A stretch of DNA of 64,000 nt. It comes from CAYHPY01 sp964358485 (GTDB taxonomy: Bacteria > Elusimicrobiota > Elusimicrobia > UBA1565 > UBA9628). Position numbers and translations under genes: made by a program. The first letter of the stretch is position 1; the number at the start of each line of letters is the position of its first letter. Under the pieces are notes generated by a model. That model was given only the letters and a program-made list of their open reading frames with translations. It did no database searches and was not told where the DNA came from. The stretch covers positions 17,273 to 81,272 of the forward strand of contig CAYHPY010000007.1 of the NCBI GenBank assembly GCA_964358485.1, given 5' to 3'. This document shows, piece by piece, positions 8,335 through 18,771 of the stretch.

Positions 8335-8747
8335 CCTCGCCCCATCCCCTCGCGACGGTCAACGCCTCCCTCAACGCTCTTTCCGGCCTCCTGCTGTTTT
8401 GCGGCTGGCTTTTCATCCGGGCTCGGAATATCACGGCTCATCGGCTCTGCATGGCCGGGGCGTTTTTAAGCTCGACCGTGTTTCTGGCGTGCTACCTTTA
8501 TTATCACGCCCAGGTCGGCTCGGTGAAGTTCCAGGGGCAGGGACTGATCCGGACGGTTTACTTCGCCATTCTGATCAGCCACACGATCCTGGCCACGGCG
8601 GTCGTGCCCATGGCCCTGCGGACTTTATGGCTGGCTTGGAAGGAACGCTTCGAGGAGCACCGCCGCGCGGCGCGCTGGGCTTTGCCGATTTGGCTCTACG
8701 TCTCGGCGACGGGCGTGGTGGTTTACTGGATGCTGTACAGGCTTTGA
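8331..8747 (+). CDS. DUF420 family membrane protein, probably CTG start
   Basis: 138 aa, four membrane helices. Family landmarks are visible: AHRLCMAGA, YHAQVGSVKFQGQG, YFAILISHTILA and the C-terminal LYVSATGVVVYWMLYRL. DUF420 proteins are linked to heme-copper oxidase assembly in several bacteria (the CtaM-like group). No ATG, GTG or TTG exists between the previous frame and residue 40. CTG 8331, overlapping the preceding TGA as CTGA, supplies the expected N-terminus (LTSPHPLATVNASLNALSG), so a CTG start is inferred. The 3' end overlaps the convergent HNH-family gene by 25 bp. Confidence 0.75.
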   Translation: MTSPHPLATVNASLNALSGLLLFCGWLFIRARNITAHRLCMAGAFLSSTVFLACYLYYHAQVGSVKFQGQGLIRTVYFAILISHTILATAVVPMALRTLWLAWKERFEEHRRAARWALPIWLYVSATGVVVYWMLYRL

Positions 8748-9535
8748 TGCCTGAACTCGTCGCGGCGCTTGGCGCGGGCGAGCCGCCTTTCGATGCGACG
8801 ATCCGGGTCGATGCGGTCCAATAAGGCCTGAAGGGCGTCGTAGAAAATGTGTTCCATGCCGCCGTAGGGATGCTTGTGCTGCAGCAGGTCCCGGGCGCGC
8901 TTGATGAGGTCGTCGAGTTCCTCCGAGCCGTCGAAGGAGAATCTCAGGCGCGTGGTGGTGGACGGGGCCGGGGCGGGAGGGGGTTCGGGGAAGAGGAGGC
9001 CGTCGCCGAAGGGGCCGGGTGCGGGAGAGGCGGCCTCTGATTGGGCCGGCTCGGATTCGGCCAAGGGAAGCGCCGGAAGGGCCACCGAAATCACCCGGAC
9101 CGCGTCCCGCCTGGCGGCCTTCGGGTCTAGGGTCGCGATCAAGGTTTGGAGTTCGCGCGTGGTCCGCCGGCAGGCCTTGCCGAGGAGCGCCTCATGGTTT
9201 TCGGGGGTTAGGTACGGCCAGACCAGGACCACGGCGTAGAGGTGCATACGGCCCTCGGCGATCATTTTCAGGATGGAGGGGTACCGGCGGGCGGCCCGCG
9301 CCGCGACGGCCCGCGCCCGCGACTCCCATTCCGAGAAGCCGAAGGTTAGAAGATACTTGAACAGGCCGGAGTAGGCGCGCTCGAGGTGTAGGTCACGCTT
9401 CTCGACTTCGCCCAGATGTATTAGGAACTTTGCGAGTTCCTCCCGTTCTCCGCGCGCCAGCCGGGGGATGGCGTCCCATAGCTCGTCATCGGAGTACTTT
9501 TCGCAACGCACCAACTCGGATTCGATTGATTCCAT
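8723..9535 (-). CDS. HNH-endonuclease-family N-terminal domain protein lacking the HNH nuclease
   Basis: 270 aa from the ATG giving MESIESELVRCEKYSDDEL. The helical N-terminus (ERAYSGLFKYLLTFGFSE, ARRYPSILKMIAEGRMHLYA, LTPENHEALL) and the later LDDLIKRARDLLQHKHP with DALQALLDRIDP match the DUF222-like accessory region found in front of HNH nuclease domains. The protein stops just after RIERRLARAKRRDE, where an HNH domain (H, N, H plus zinc cysteines) would normally follow. Its last eight codons are antisense to the DUF420 gene end. It is either a truncated nuclease or a stand-alone DNA-binding relic. A proline-rich linker lies around residues 170-200. Confidence 0.6.
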   Translation of the reverse strand: MESIESELVRCEKYSDDELWDAIPRLARGEREELAKFLIHLGEVEKRDLHLERAYSGLFKYLLTFGFSEWESRARAVAARAARRYPSILKMIAEGRMHLYAVVLVWPYLTPENHEALLGKACRRTTRELQTLIATLDPKAARRDAVRVISVALPALPLAESEPAQSEAASPAPGPFGDGLLFPEPPPAPAPSTTTRLRFSFDGSEELDDLIKRARDLLQHKHPYGGMEHIFYDALQALLDRIDPDRRIERRLARAKRRDEFRHQSLYSIQ

Positions 9536-9590
9536 ACCCATATATACGATCGAAGAGGCCTTCCGGTTCCATATAAATCGGTGTCCAGGG

Positions 9591-9608
9591 AATGATGGCG
9601 CCATCATT
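9591..9608. promoter_or_regulatory. 18-bp perfect palindrome AATGATGGCGCCATCATT
   Basis: A perfect dyad centred on GGCGCC, 56 bp upstream of the ATG of the HNH-family gene. Its size and position fit an operator for a dimeric regulator. It has no trailing T-run, so a terminator is unlikely. The cognate protein is unknown. Confidence 0.45.
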
Positions 9609-9711
9609 TTCCTGAAAAAAGTGATTGTTAGATAATCGCTTATCGAAAATCGGGTCCGAATTTTTATGCACGGCGAATTTGAGGGGGGGGGTAGCGCGAG
9701 GAGCCTAAGTT

Positions 9712-9906
9712 CTATGAGAACTGGCTATTCGGATACCGCTTGGTCAATTCCAACCAGGTTTCGAACCATATTCGGGGGGGCTTCGAGGGGGCGGGCAACT
9801 TTTCTTCACGGGCCCCTTGGATTAATATTGCTTGCCCTTCCCGAATTACTATCTCGAAGCGGTATAGGCAAGCGATATTCTGACAAGCGTGGCGGTAATA
9901 GTCCAC
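9712..9906 (-). CDS. Possible small protein or gene remnant, 64 aa
   Basis: The frame opens with GTG (VDYYRHACQNIACLYRFE) and ends KRYPNSQFS. The residue composition looks protein-like, and the frame stays open upstream through KARKGGQCGGRAKT, giving a C-x-G-G then C-x4-C pattern that could be part of a zinc-binding module. No ribosome site is convincing and codon use is unlike the neighbours (more A/T at third positions). No family recognised. It may be the 3' remnant of a larger gene. Confidence 0.25.
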   Translation of the reverse strand: MDYYRHACQNIACLYRFEIVIREGQAILIQGAREEKLPAPSKPPRIWFETWLELTKRYPNSQFS

Positions 9907-9970
9907 GGTTTTGGCGCGGCCCCCGCATTGACCGCCCTTGCGCGCTTTTTCACCCTTGGGAGTTTCGCGG

Positions 9971-10294
9971 CTAAACGCTGAAAGACGTCCCGCAGGAGCA
10001 GGACCCGGAGGCCTTGGGGTTTTTGATCTCGAAGCCCGCTTTCATGAGGGTCTCGACGAAGTCCACCATCGAGCCCGCCACGAACATGTCCGACTTCTTG
10101 TCGACGACTACCTTGGCCCCGGCGGTTTCCGAGGCCAGGTCGTCCGGGCCGGCGGCATCGGTGATCTCGAAGATATAGGACAGGCCGGAACAGCCGCCGG
10201 ATTCGACTTTGAGGCGGAGAAACCCGCCGGGCTTGCCGTTCTTGGCGGCCAAGGTCTTCACCCGTTGGGCGGCTTTTTCCGTCAGAGTGACCAT
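9971..10294 (-). CDS. A-type iron-sulfur carrier protein (IscA/ErpA family), second copy
   Basis: 107 aa starting MVTLTEKAAQ. The three cluster-ligand cysteines are present: GGCSGLSY (about residue 35) and C-S-C near the end (GSCSCGTSF). It carries Fe-S clusters from scaffold to apo-proteins in the cytosol. It begins 11 bp after the stop of a paralogue, so the two form an operon from the promoter at 10656-10684. Confidence 0.85.
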   Translation of the reverse strand: MVTLTEKAAQRVKTLAAKNGKPGGFLRLKVESGGCSGLSYIFEITDAAGPDDLASETAGAKVVVDKKSDMFVAGSMVDFVETLMKAGFEIKNPKASGSCSCGTSFSV

Positions 10295-10304
10295 GGGGCC
10301 TTCC

Positions 10305-10625
10305 TCAGAAGCTCTTGGACTTTCCGCACCCGCAGGAGCCCTTCTCCTTGGGGTTGGAAATCTGGAAGCCCGAGCTGGTGGCGTCCTCGGAGAAGTCGAT
10401 GGTGGCCTGCTCCAAAAAGGGCAGGCTCTTGTCATCGATGAGCACCTCGAAGCCCGGCTGGGGCAGGGCGGTGTCGCCGGGCTTCTTCTCATCGAAGGTG
10501 AAGGCGTACTCGTAGCCGGAACAGCCTCCGGGTTTGACCAGGACGCGCAGGGCCTTTCCCTTCGCCTCGTCCGATTGGCAAAGTCCGCGGATCTTTTCTA
10601 CGGCCTTGGGGGTCATGGTCAACAT
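10305..10625 (-). CDS. A-type iron-sulfur carrier protein (IscA/ErpA family), first copy
   Basis: 106 aa. Ligand cysteines in GGCSGYEY and GSCGCGKS, the canonical C-xn-C-G-C pattern. A GGAGG ribosome site lies before the ATG. The paired copies probably serve different targets or act as a heterodimer, as IscA and ErpA do in other bacteria. They are transcribed divergently from glnN and near an Mrp/ApbC gene, which also handles Fe-S clusters. Confidence 0.88.
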   Translation of the reverse strand: MLTMTPKAVEKIRGLCQSDEAKGKALRVLVKPGGCSGYEYAFTFDEKKPGDTALPQPGFEVLIDDKSLPFLEQATIDFSEDATSSGFQISNPKEKGSCGCGKSKSF

Positions 10626-10655
10626 TCGAAGTCCTCCGGTAGGGTCCTAAGGGAT

Positions 10656-10684
10656 AGTATACATCGTCGGAGAAACGCTGTCAA
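10656..10684 (-). promoter_or_regulatory. Sigma-70 promoter TTGACA-N17-TATACT for the iscA-like pair
   Basis: Minus strand -35 TTGACA at 10684-10679 and -10 TATACT at 10661-10656, 17 bp apart; leader about 25 nt with GGAGG. On the plus strand CTGTCA (10678-10683) and TATTAT (10702-10707), 18 bp apart, could drive glnN divergently from an overlapping region. Confidence 0.75.
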
Positions 10685-10759
10685 AGGCGCTTTGGAATTT
10701 GTATTATCGGACCCGGCGGGACGACCCGCCCAACCCCAAGTTCATGGAGAAAACCACCA

Positions 10760-14055
<3,296 letters not shown>

Positions 14056-14084
14056 ATCCGCCGCAAATCAAACAGGGAGATAAC

Positions 14085-14573
14085 ATGACAACCGCCACCG
14101 CGACCTCGCAGGAAACCACCCCCATCGCCGCCGGAGCCGCCGCCCCGGACTTCACCCTTCCGGACCAGGATAAGAAGGACTTCAAGCTCTCGGACCACCT
14201 GGGCAAGAAGCCCGTGGCCCTGTTCTTCTATCCCCTGGACTGGAGCCCGACCTGCACCAAGGAGAACGCCTGCTTCACCAACGACCTCTCCCGCTTTTCC
14301 AAGCACGCCGAGGTCGCCGCGATTTCCATCGACTCCGTCTGGTCCCACAAGGCTTGGGCCGAGAAGATGGGGCTCAAGCACCGCCTCCTAGCCGACATGC
14401 ACCGCACGGTGACCAAGGCCTACGGGCTCTATCACGCCGGCGCCAACATCAGCCAGCGCGCCACCGTCCTCATCGACAAGACCGGCAAGGTCGCCTGGGT
14501 GAAGGTCGAGGCCGACATCACCAAGGAGCGCGACTACGCCGAAGTCCAGGCCCAGCTCGATAAGCTCGCGTAA
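14085..14573 (+). CDS. Peroxiredoxin (AhpC/TSA family, AhpE/BCP-like)
   Basis: 162 aa from the ATG preceded by AGGGAG. Thioredoxin-fold peroxidase with peroxidatic cysteine in DWSPTCTKENACF (about residue 56) and a second cysteine five residues later that may resolve it. It reduces peroxides in the cytosol. It lies 29 bp after the Mrp gene, so peroxide defence is likely co-transcribed with Fe-S assembly, a sensible pairing because clusters are peroxide-sensitive. A TTG at 14052 is in frame but lacks a ribosome site. Confidence 0.85.
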   Translation: MTTATATSQETTPIAAGAAAPDFTLPDQDKKDFKLSDHLGKKPVALFFYPLDWSPTCTKENACFTNDLSRFSKHAEVAAISIDSVWSHKAWAEKMGLKHRLLADMHRTVTKAYGLYHAGANISQRATVLIDKTGKVAWVKVEADITKERDYAEVQAQLDKLA

Positions 14574-14604
14574 CGGACGCCCGAAATCCGGGCTCCCGGA
14601 GCTG

Positions 14605-14973
14605 GTGCGCCTGATGGCGCGGCTCCGGGGTCCGGACGGCTGTCCGTGGGACCGCCGGCAGACCCACGCCTCCCTCCTGAAGCATTTTCGCGAGGAAACG
14701 GGCGAGGTCTGCCGGGCGGTCCGGCGCAAGGACTGGGACAATCTCCGCGAGGAGCTGGGAGACATCATCCTGCACGTCCTCTTCCAGGCCCAGATCGCCC
14801 GCGAAGCCGGGACCTTCGACATCGGGGAGGTGCTTGGGGGGCTCAAGGCCAAGCTGGTCCGGCGGCATCCTCATGTTTTCGGCAAGGGGCCGAAGGAACA
14901 ATTGACGCCGGCCGAGGTCAAGCGGCGGTGGGAACAGATCAAGAAACAGGAAAAGAGCGCCCAGGCCGCATGA
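14605..14973 (+). CDS. MazG-like nucleotide pyrophosphohydrolase, single domain
   Basis: 122 aa, one MazG fold rather than the two of E. coli MazG. It begins with the family block LMARLRGPDGCPWDRRQT. Metal ligands are E-E-x-x-E in REETGEVCRAV and E-x-x-D in EELGDIILHVLF. It hydrolyses nucleoside triphosphates to monophosphates, typically as a house-cleaning enzyme. GTG 14605 is used here; ATG 14614 is the alternative. The stop overlaps the ATG of the next gene. Confidence 0.85.
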   Translation: MRLMARLRGPDGCPWDRRQTHASLLKHFREETGEVCRAVRRKDWDNLREELGDIILHVLFQAQIAREAGTFDIGEVLGGLKAKLVRRHPHVFGKGPKEQLTPAEVKRRWEQIKKQEKSAQAA

Positions 14974-15569
14974 CCGCGGCGGCGCTCTTGACGGCCTGGG
15001 CGCTGATCGCCTGCGGCGGAACCAAGCCCCCGCCCGCCTTGGTCGACATCGCCGCTGCCGAGCCTTCCATCGTCCTTGACATCCGGTACGCGACCCGGAA
15101 CAATTTCACAAAAAAAATCGTCTATCCCGCGGCAATTTGCAAATTGCGGGCCGAGGCCGCCTCGGCCCTGGGGCGCGCGCAGGCCTCCCTTAAAGCCCGC
15201 GGCCTCGGCCTCAAGGTCTACGACTGCTACCGCCCGCTCTCGGTCCAGAAGAAATTCTGGGAATTAGTCCCGGACGAGCGCTACGTGGCCGATCCCAAGA
15301 AAGGCTCCCGCCACAACCGGGGCATGGCGGTGGACGCGGCCTTGGTGGACTCGGCGGGGAGGGAGTTGGAATTTCCCACGGCCTATGACGATTTCTCCGA
15401 AAAAGCGCATCGGGACGCCCCGGCTTGGCCCCAAGCGGTCAAAAATCGCCGTCTCCTGGAAGAGGCCCTGGAGCGGGAAGGTTTTCGGGGCCTGCCCACC
15501 GAGTGGTGGCACTTCGATTTCCGGGGCTGGGAGAAAGCCCCGATTCTGGACGCGCCGCTTATTCCTTGA
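14970..15569 (+). CDS. D-alanyl-D-alanine dipeptidase-like lipoprotein (VanX/DdpX family)
   Basis: 199 aa. Lipoprotein signal with lipobox L-I-A-C (C16), so it is probably anchored in the periplasm. Zinc-binding S-x-H-x4-A-x-D as SRHNRGMAVDA (about residue 112) and E-x-x-H as EWWHFDF (about residue 178), with substrate Arg in YDCYRPL, match VanX-type D,D-dipeptidases. It likely cleaves D-Ala-D-Ala or related peptides in wall turnover; no vancomycin resistance genes are nearby. ATG overlaps the mazG stop, and its end overlaps the convergent SDR gene by 11 bp. Confidence 0.85.
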   Translation: MTAAALLTAWALIACGGTKPPPALVDIAAAEPSIVLDIRYATRNNFTKKIVYPAAICKLRAEAASALGRAQASLKARGLGLKVYDCYRPLSVQKKFWELVPDERYVADPKKGSRHNRGMAVDAALVDSAGRELEFPTAYDDFSEKAHRDAPAWPQAVKNRRLLEEALEREGFRGLPTEWWHFDFRGWEKAPILDAPLIP

Positions 15570-16560
15570 TCCGGCGCAGTCCCGCCGCCAGGGGAATTCG
15601 GGGACGCCAGCCCAGGACGGCCTCGGCCAGGGCCGCGGGCGTTTGGGGATCCCGGGGGAAAGTCCGAAGCCGGGGGATAAGCCGTTTTTTTCGGACGGCC
15701 GTTTCAATTCGAGCCGCTTGGGCCGCCGTTAAAAAAACCCCGCTTCTGATCTCCAACCGCCTTCCCGCCGCTTGGGGCCGGAGAAGGGCCCGGACGAAAG
15801 CTTCGGCGGCCTCGTCGACGAAAAGGTAATCCTGCGGCCCGCCGCTTTTGCCTTGAAGGGATTGGCGGGGCTGGCCCGGCCCGTAAACCCGGGACAATTT
15901 GAGGGTCGCCACGAACGAGCCGGAGGCCGCCGCCATTTTCTCGGCCAAGGCTTGATCGGCCTCGGCGGCGACCGGAAGGGCGGCCCGGACCAAATAGGCC
16001 GTTTTGCCGCTCCGCCTTAGGGCCGCGGCGAAGTTCAGGGTCAGGCGCCGGTCCGCCCCCGCCCCTCCGGGGCCGCGATTCTTGGCCAGATAGACCGCGA
16101 CCGGCGAGGCCGCCGCGGCGATAGCGCGGGCCAAAGCCGATGGGCGCGCGAGGTCCGCGGCGTGCCGGTGGAGCCGGCAATGGGGGCGAAAAAGGCTCCA
16201 GCCCGGGGAGCCCGGGCGGCCGAGGGCGTGGACGACGGCTCCGCGGGCCAATAGGCGCGCGACCAGCCGCCGTCCGATGAAGCCGGTCGCGCCGGCTACC
16301 AGGACCCGAAGGCCGTTGAGCGCGGGGGCCGCCGGGCGCAGGGGCGGTTTGGCCTCCAGGGCGAGCGCGGCGCGGCAATGACGGAGCGCCTCCGGGAATT
16401 TTCCCAATTCCTCCAAAAGCCAGGCGGCCAAGAGGTGAAGCTCCCCGTTTGCGGGGGAGGACGCCAGGCGCTCCTTCAGAAATTTCCAGGCCCGGCCGGG
16501 ATCGCCCGACGAGACGGCTCGGCGCGCGAGAATCTCCGACCGAAGGGCGGAGGAGTTCAC
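15559..16560 (-). CDS. TPR-fused NAD(P)-binding SDR/epimerase-like protein with degenerate active site
   Basis: 333 aa from a GTG that overlaps the mutM stop (GTGA). Residues 1-60 resemble one TPR unit (GELHLLAAWLLEELGKFPEALRHCRAAL). Then comes an extended-SDR Rossmann domain with GATGFIG (about residue 77) and the downstream block LKLSRVYGPGQP. The catalytic Tyr of Y-x3-K appears replaced by Ala (QALAEK), so nucleotide-sugar epimerase activity is doubtful; it may bind NAD(P)H or act structurally. Last gene of the cysM operon. Confidence 0.65.
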   Translation of the reverse strand: MNSSALRSEILARRAVSSGDPGRAWKFLKERLASSPANGELHLLAAWLLEELGKFPEALRHCRAALALEAKPPLRPAAPALNGLRVLVAGATGFIGRRLVARLLARGAVVHALGRPGSPGWSLFRPHCRLHRHAADLARPSALARAIAAAASPVAVYLAKNRGPGGAGADRRLTLNFAAALRRSGKTAYLVRAALPVAAEADQALAEKMAAASGSFVATLKLSRVYGPGQPRQSLQGKSGGPQDYLFVDEAAEAFVRALLRPQAAGRRLEIRSGVFLTAAQAARIETAVRKKRLIPRLRTFPRDPQTPAALAEAVLGWRPRIPLAAGLRRIKE

Positions 16561-17336
16561 CGCTGGCAATCCGGGCAGTACCAGGCGCGCCGTCCTCCGA
16601 TGATGCGGGCGGTGGCCTTGAGAGCGTGTCCCGAGGGACACTCGGTCCGGCCGTAGACTTTGAGGATTTTCTGGGCCCGCCCCGGACGCCCCAGGGGATC
16701 GACATAGGCCTCGTCGTCCAAAGTGCTTCCGCCGAGCTCGACGGCTTGTCCGAGAATGTCTTTGATGACGGAGGTCAGCCGTTCCAGTTGCGCGCTTCGT
16801 AGCCCTCCCGCCGCCCGGCCGGGGCGGATTCGGGCCGCGTAAAGCGCCTCGGTTGCGTATATGTTTCCGAGGCCTGCCACGACTTTCTGGTCCAGAAGCA
16901 GGGCTTTGATGGGAGCTTTTCGGCCCCGGAAGGCGCGGGAGAGGACTCCGGGATTGAATTCTTCCGACAGCGGTTCGGGTCCCAAGGAGGGGAGCTTGCA
17001 ACCGGCCCGCCCGAACCGGCGGGGGTCGTTCATCCGCAGGATTTCGGAACCGAATTCCAGGCGCAGGCGCTCATGGGAAACCGGGCCGTCGAGGCGGAGG
17101 CTGCCGGACATTCCCAAATGCAGAACCAGTTCGGCTCCGGTTTCAAAACGGAACAACAGATATTTTCCACGACGGAACACTCCGGAAAGGGTTTTGCCGG
17201 GCAGGTGTTCGTAAGCCTCCCAGGGAGGCTTACGATAAAAAGTCGGTTTCCCAACGACACACGCCGTCAATGGCCGGCCGGAAAGTCGGCCATTCAAGAC
17301 CCTTCGAACAGTTTCGGCTTCCGGAAGCTCGGGCAA
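16557..17336 (-). CDS. mutM: Formamidopyrimidine-DNA glycosylase (Fpg)
   Basis: 259 aa. N-terminal P-E-L-P-E with catalytic Pro2 and Glu3. K-rich LHLGMSGSLR, the H2TH region with LDQKVVAGLGNIYATE, and a C-terminal zinc finger. It excises oxidised purines. The zinc finger reads E-C-P-S-G-H then C-P-D-C-Q-R, so the second cysteine of the usual C-x2-C is missing and a nearby His may replace it. The gene starts 1 bp after the fusion protein stop and overlaps the SDR gene. Confidence 0.9.
   Translation of the reverse strand: MPELPEAETVRRVLNGRLSGRPLTACVVGKPTFYRKPPWEAYEHLPGKTLSGVFRRGKYLLFRFETGAELVLHLGMSGSLRLDGPVSHERLRLEFGSEILRMNDPRRFGRAGCKLPSLGPEPLSEEFNPGVLSRAFRGRKAPIKALLLDQKVVAGLGNIYATEALYAARIRPGRAAGGLRSAQLERLTSVIKDILGQAVELGGSTLDDEAYVDPLGRPGRAQKILKVYGRTECPSGHALKATARIIGGRRAWYCPDCQR
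17210..17234. repeat. 25-bp perfect palindrome inside mutM
   Basis: CGTAAGCCTCCC (17210-17221), a single A, and its exact complement GGGAGGCTTACG (17223-17234), inside the 5' part of mutM on the minus strand. It would form a 12-bp stem with almost no loop in DNA, or act as a protein-binding dyad. There is no T-run for termination. Its role is unknown. Confidence 0.5.
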
Positions 17337-17337
17337 G

Positions 17338-18762
17338 CTAGTATTGCGGGACCGAGGGGTCGATCCGCTCCGACCAAGCGTTGATGCCTCCCGCCACGTT
17401 GACGGCGGAATAACCCTTGTCCAGGAGCAGGCGCACGGCCTTGGCCGAGCGGCCGCCCATTTTGCAGTGGACGACGAGTTTTTTGCCCTTGTCGAGTTCT
17501 CCGGCGCGCTCCGGAAGCTCCCCCAGGGGGATCAGCGTGGAGCCCTCGATCCGGCACAGATCGTGTTCGTGGGGCTCCCGGACGTCCAGAAGGACGAAGT
17601 CCTCGCGCCGGTCGAGCTTGGCCTTGAGCTCCTCCACCGAAATTTCGGGAAGCTCTTTTTTCGGCGGCTCCTTGAGCCCGCAAAAGGCCTCGTAGTCGAT
17701 CAGGGATTTGATCCGGGGATGGGGGCCGCAGACCGCGCAGTCCGGATCCTTGCGGAGCTTGAGGGAGCGCCACTCCATGGCCAGGGCGTCGAAGAGCAGC
17801 ATCCGCCCGATCAAGGGCTGGCCGATCCCCAGGATGAGCTTGATGGTTTCCACGGCCTGAAGGGTTCCGATGACCCCGGGCAGAACGCCCAGAACCCCGC
17901 CCTCGGCGCAGGAAGGCACCAGCCCCGGAGGCGGCGGCTCGGGGTAAAGACAGCGGTAGCAGGGGCCCCTTTCGGCCCAGAAAACCGAAGCCTGCCCCTC
18001 GAAGCGGAAAATGGAACCGTAGGCGTTGGGCTTGCCCGTCAGCACGCAGGCGTCGTTGACCAGGTAGCGGGTCGGGAAATTGTCGGTGCCGTCGGCGATG
18101 ACATCATACCTTTGAAAGAGCGCCAAAGCGTTGGCCGAGGTGAGGCGCTCTTCAAAGGTATCGACTTGTACGTTCGGATTTAAATCCGTTATCCGTTCCT
18201 TTGCCGCTTGCAGTTTGTTCCGTCCGATATCTTTTGTTCCGTACAGAACTTGCCGTTGTAAATTTGAAGCGTCCACAAGGTCGAAATCCACCAGTCCCAG
18301 CCTCCCGACCCCCGCCGCCGCCAAATACAAAGCCAAGGGCGAGCCCAGCCCCCCGGCTCCGACGCACAGGACCTTGGCGTTTTTCAGCTTTTTCTGCCCC
18401 TCCGGCCCGACCTCCGGAAGGATCAGGTGACGGTGATAGCGCCCAAGCTCCTCCTTGGAGAACGCCGCCTCGGAGGAAACGGCGCCGGAGCCTCCGGCGA
18501 TGGCGGGCACCAGCAGAAGGATGTCCCCGCTTTTAACCGGAGTCTCCAGCCCCTGGAGGGAGCGCAGGTCCGAGTCGTTGAGGTAGACGTTGACGAAGCT
18601 CCGCAGGCGGCCTGCATCGTCATAAAGATGTTTTTTCAGTCCCGGGTGCCGCTCCACCAGCCCCCCCAGGACTTCGCCCGCGGTGCCTCCCTCCAGGGAA
18701 ACGCTTTCCGCCTTGTCGGCGTAGGGCCGCAAGGCCGCCGGCAATCTGACTTGAACGCTCAT
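17338..18762 (-). CDS. CysO/MoaD-like sulfur carrier fused to MoeB/ThiF E1-like enzyme and rhodanese
   Basis: 474 aa, three domains. Residues 1-91: ubiquitin-like sulfur carrier of CysO/MoaD type ending PAIAGG (G90-G91) but continuing SGAVSSE. Residues 104-345: MoeB/ThiF adenylating domain with GAGGLGSPLALYL, DASNLQRQVLY, GTDNFPTRYLVND and two zinc pairs (CYRC, CAVC). Residues 365-474: rhodanese with active cysteine in VVHCKMGGRSAKA. The E1 would adenylate a carrier C-terminal Gly, and the rhodanese would provide persulfide for a thiocarboxylate. The carrier must first be cut after GG; the JAMM protease encoded immediately upstream is the obvious candidate. Operon partner of CysM. Codons for residues about 159-203 are unusually AT-rich at third positions. 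Confidence 0.9.
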   Translation of the reverse strand: MSVQVRLPAALRPYADKAESVSLEGGTAGEVLGGLVERHPGLKKHLYDDAGRLRSFVNVYLNDSDLRSLQGLETPVKSGDILLLVPAIAGGSGAVSSEAAFSKEELGRYHRHLILPEVGPEGQKKLKNAKVLCVGAGGLGSPLALYLAAAGVGRLGLVDFDLVDASNLQRQVLYGTKDIGRNKLQAAKERITDLNPNVQVDTFEERLTSANALALFQRYDVIADGTDNFPTRYLVNDACVLTGKPNAYGSIFRFEGQASVFWAERGPCYRCLYPEPPPPGLVPSCAEGGVLGVLPGVIGTLQAVETIKLILGIGQPLIGRMLLFDALAMEWRSLKLRKDPDCAVCGPHPRIKSLIDYEAFCGLKEPPKKELPEISVEELKAKLDRREDFVLLDVREPHEHDLCRIEGSTLIPLGELPERAGELDKGKKLVVHCKMGGRSAKAVRLLLDKGYSAVNVAGGINAWSERIDPSVPQY

Positions 18763-18771
18763 GATGGTCTC

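Larger units (their letters stand above)
9536..9970. other. AT-richer intergenic stretch between HNH-like and Fe-S carrier genes
   Basis: 435 bp with visibly lower G+C than the flanks. It holds an 18-bp perfect palindrome (9591-9608), a low-confidence short reading frame (9712-9906 minus) and several A/T-rich tracts such as GATAATCGCTTATC (9632-9645). No complete gene, tRNA or transposase is recognisable. It looks like decayed or imported DNA. Confidence 0.5.

Noticed and set aside
9666..9974. Plus-strand open frame in the AT-rich gap
   Set aside because: Composition is not protein-like, no ribosome site, and it runs into the convergent Fe-S carrier gene; the minus frame in the same place looks better.
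15126..15160. Palindrome GCAATTTGCAAATTGC inside the VanX-like gene
   Set aside because: It lies well inside coding sequence with no promoter nearby and encodes conserved-looking residues; likely chance.
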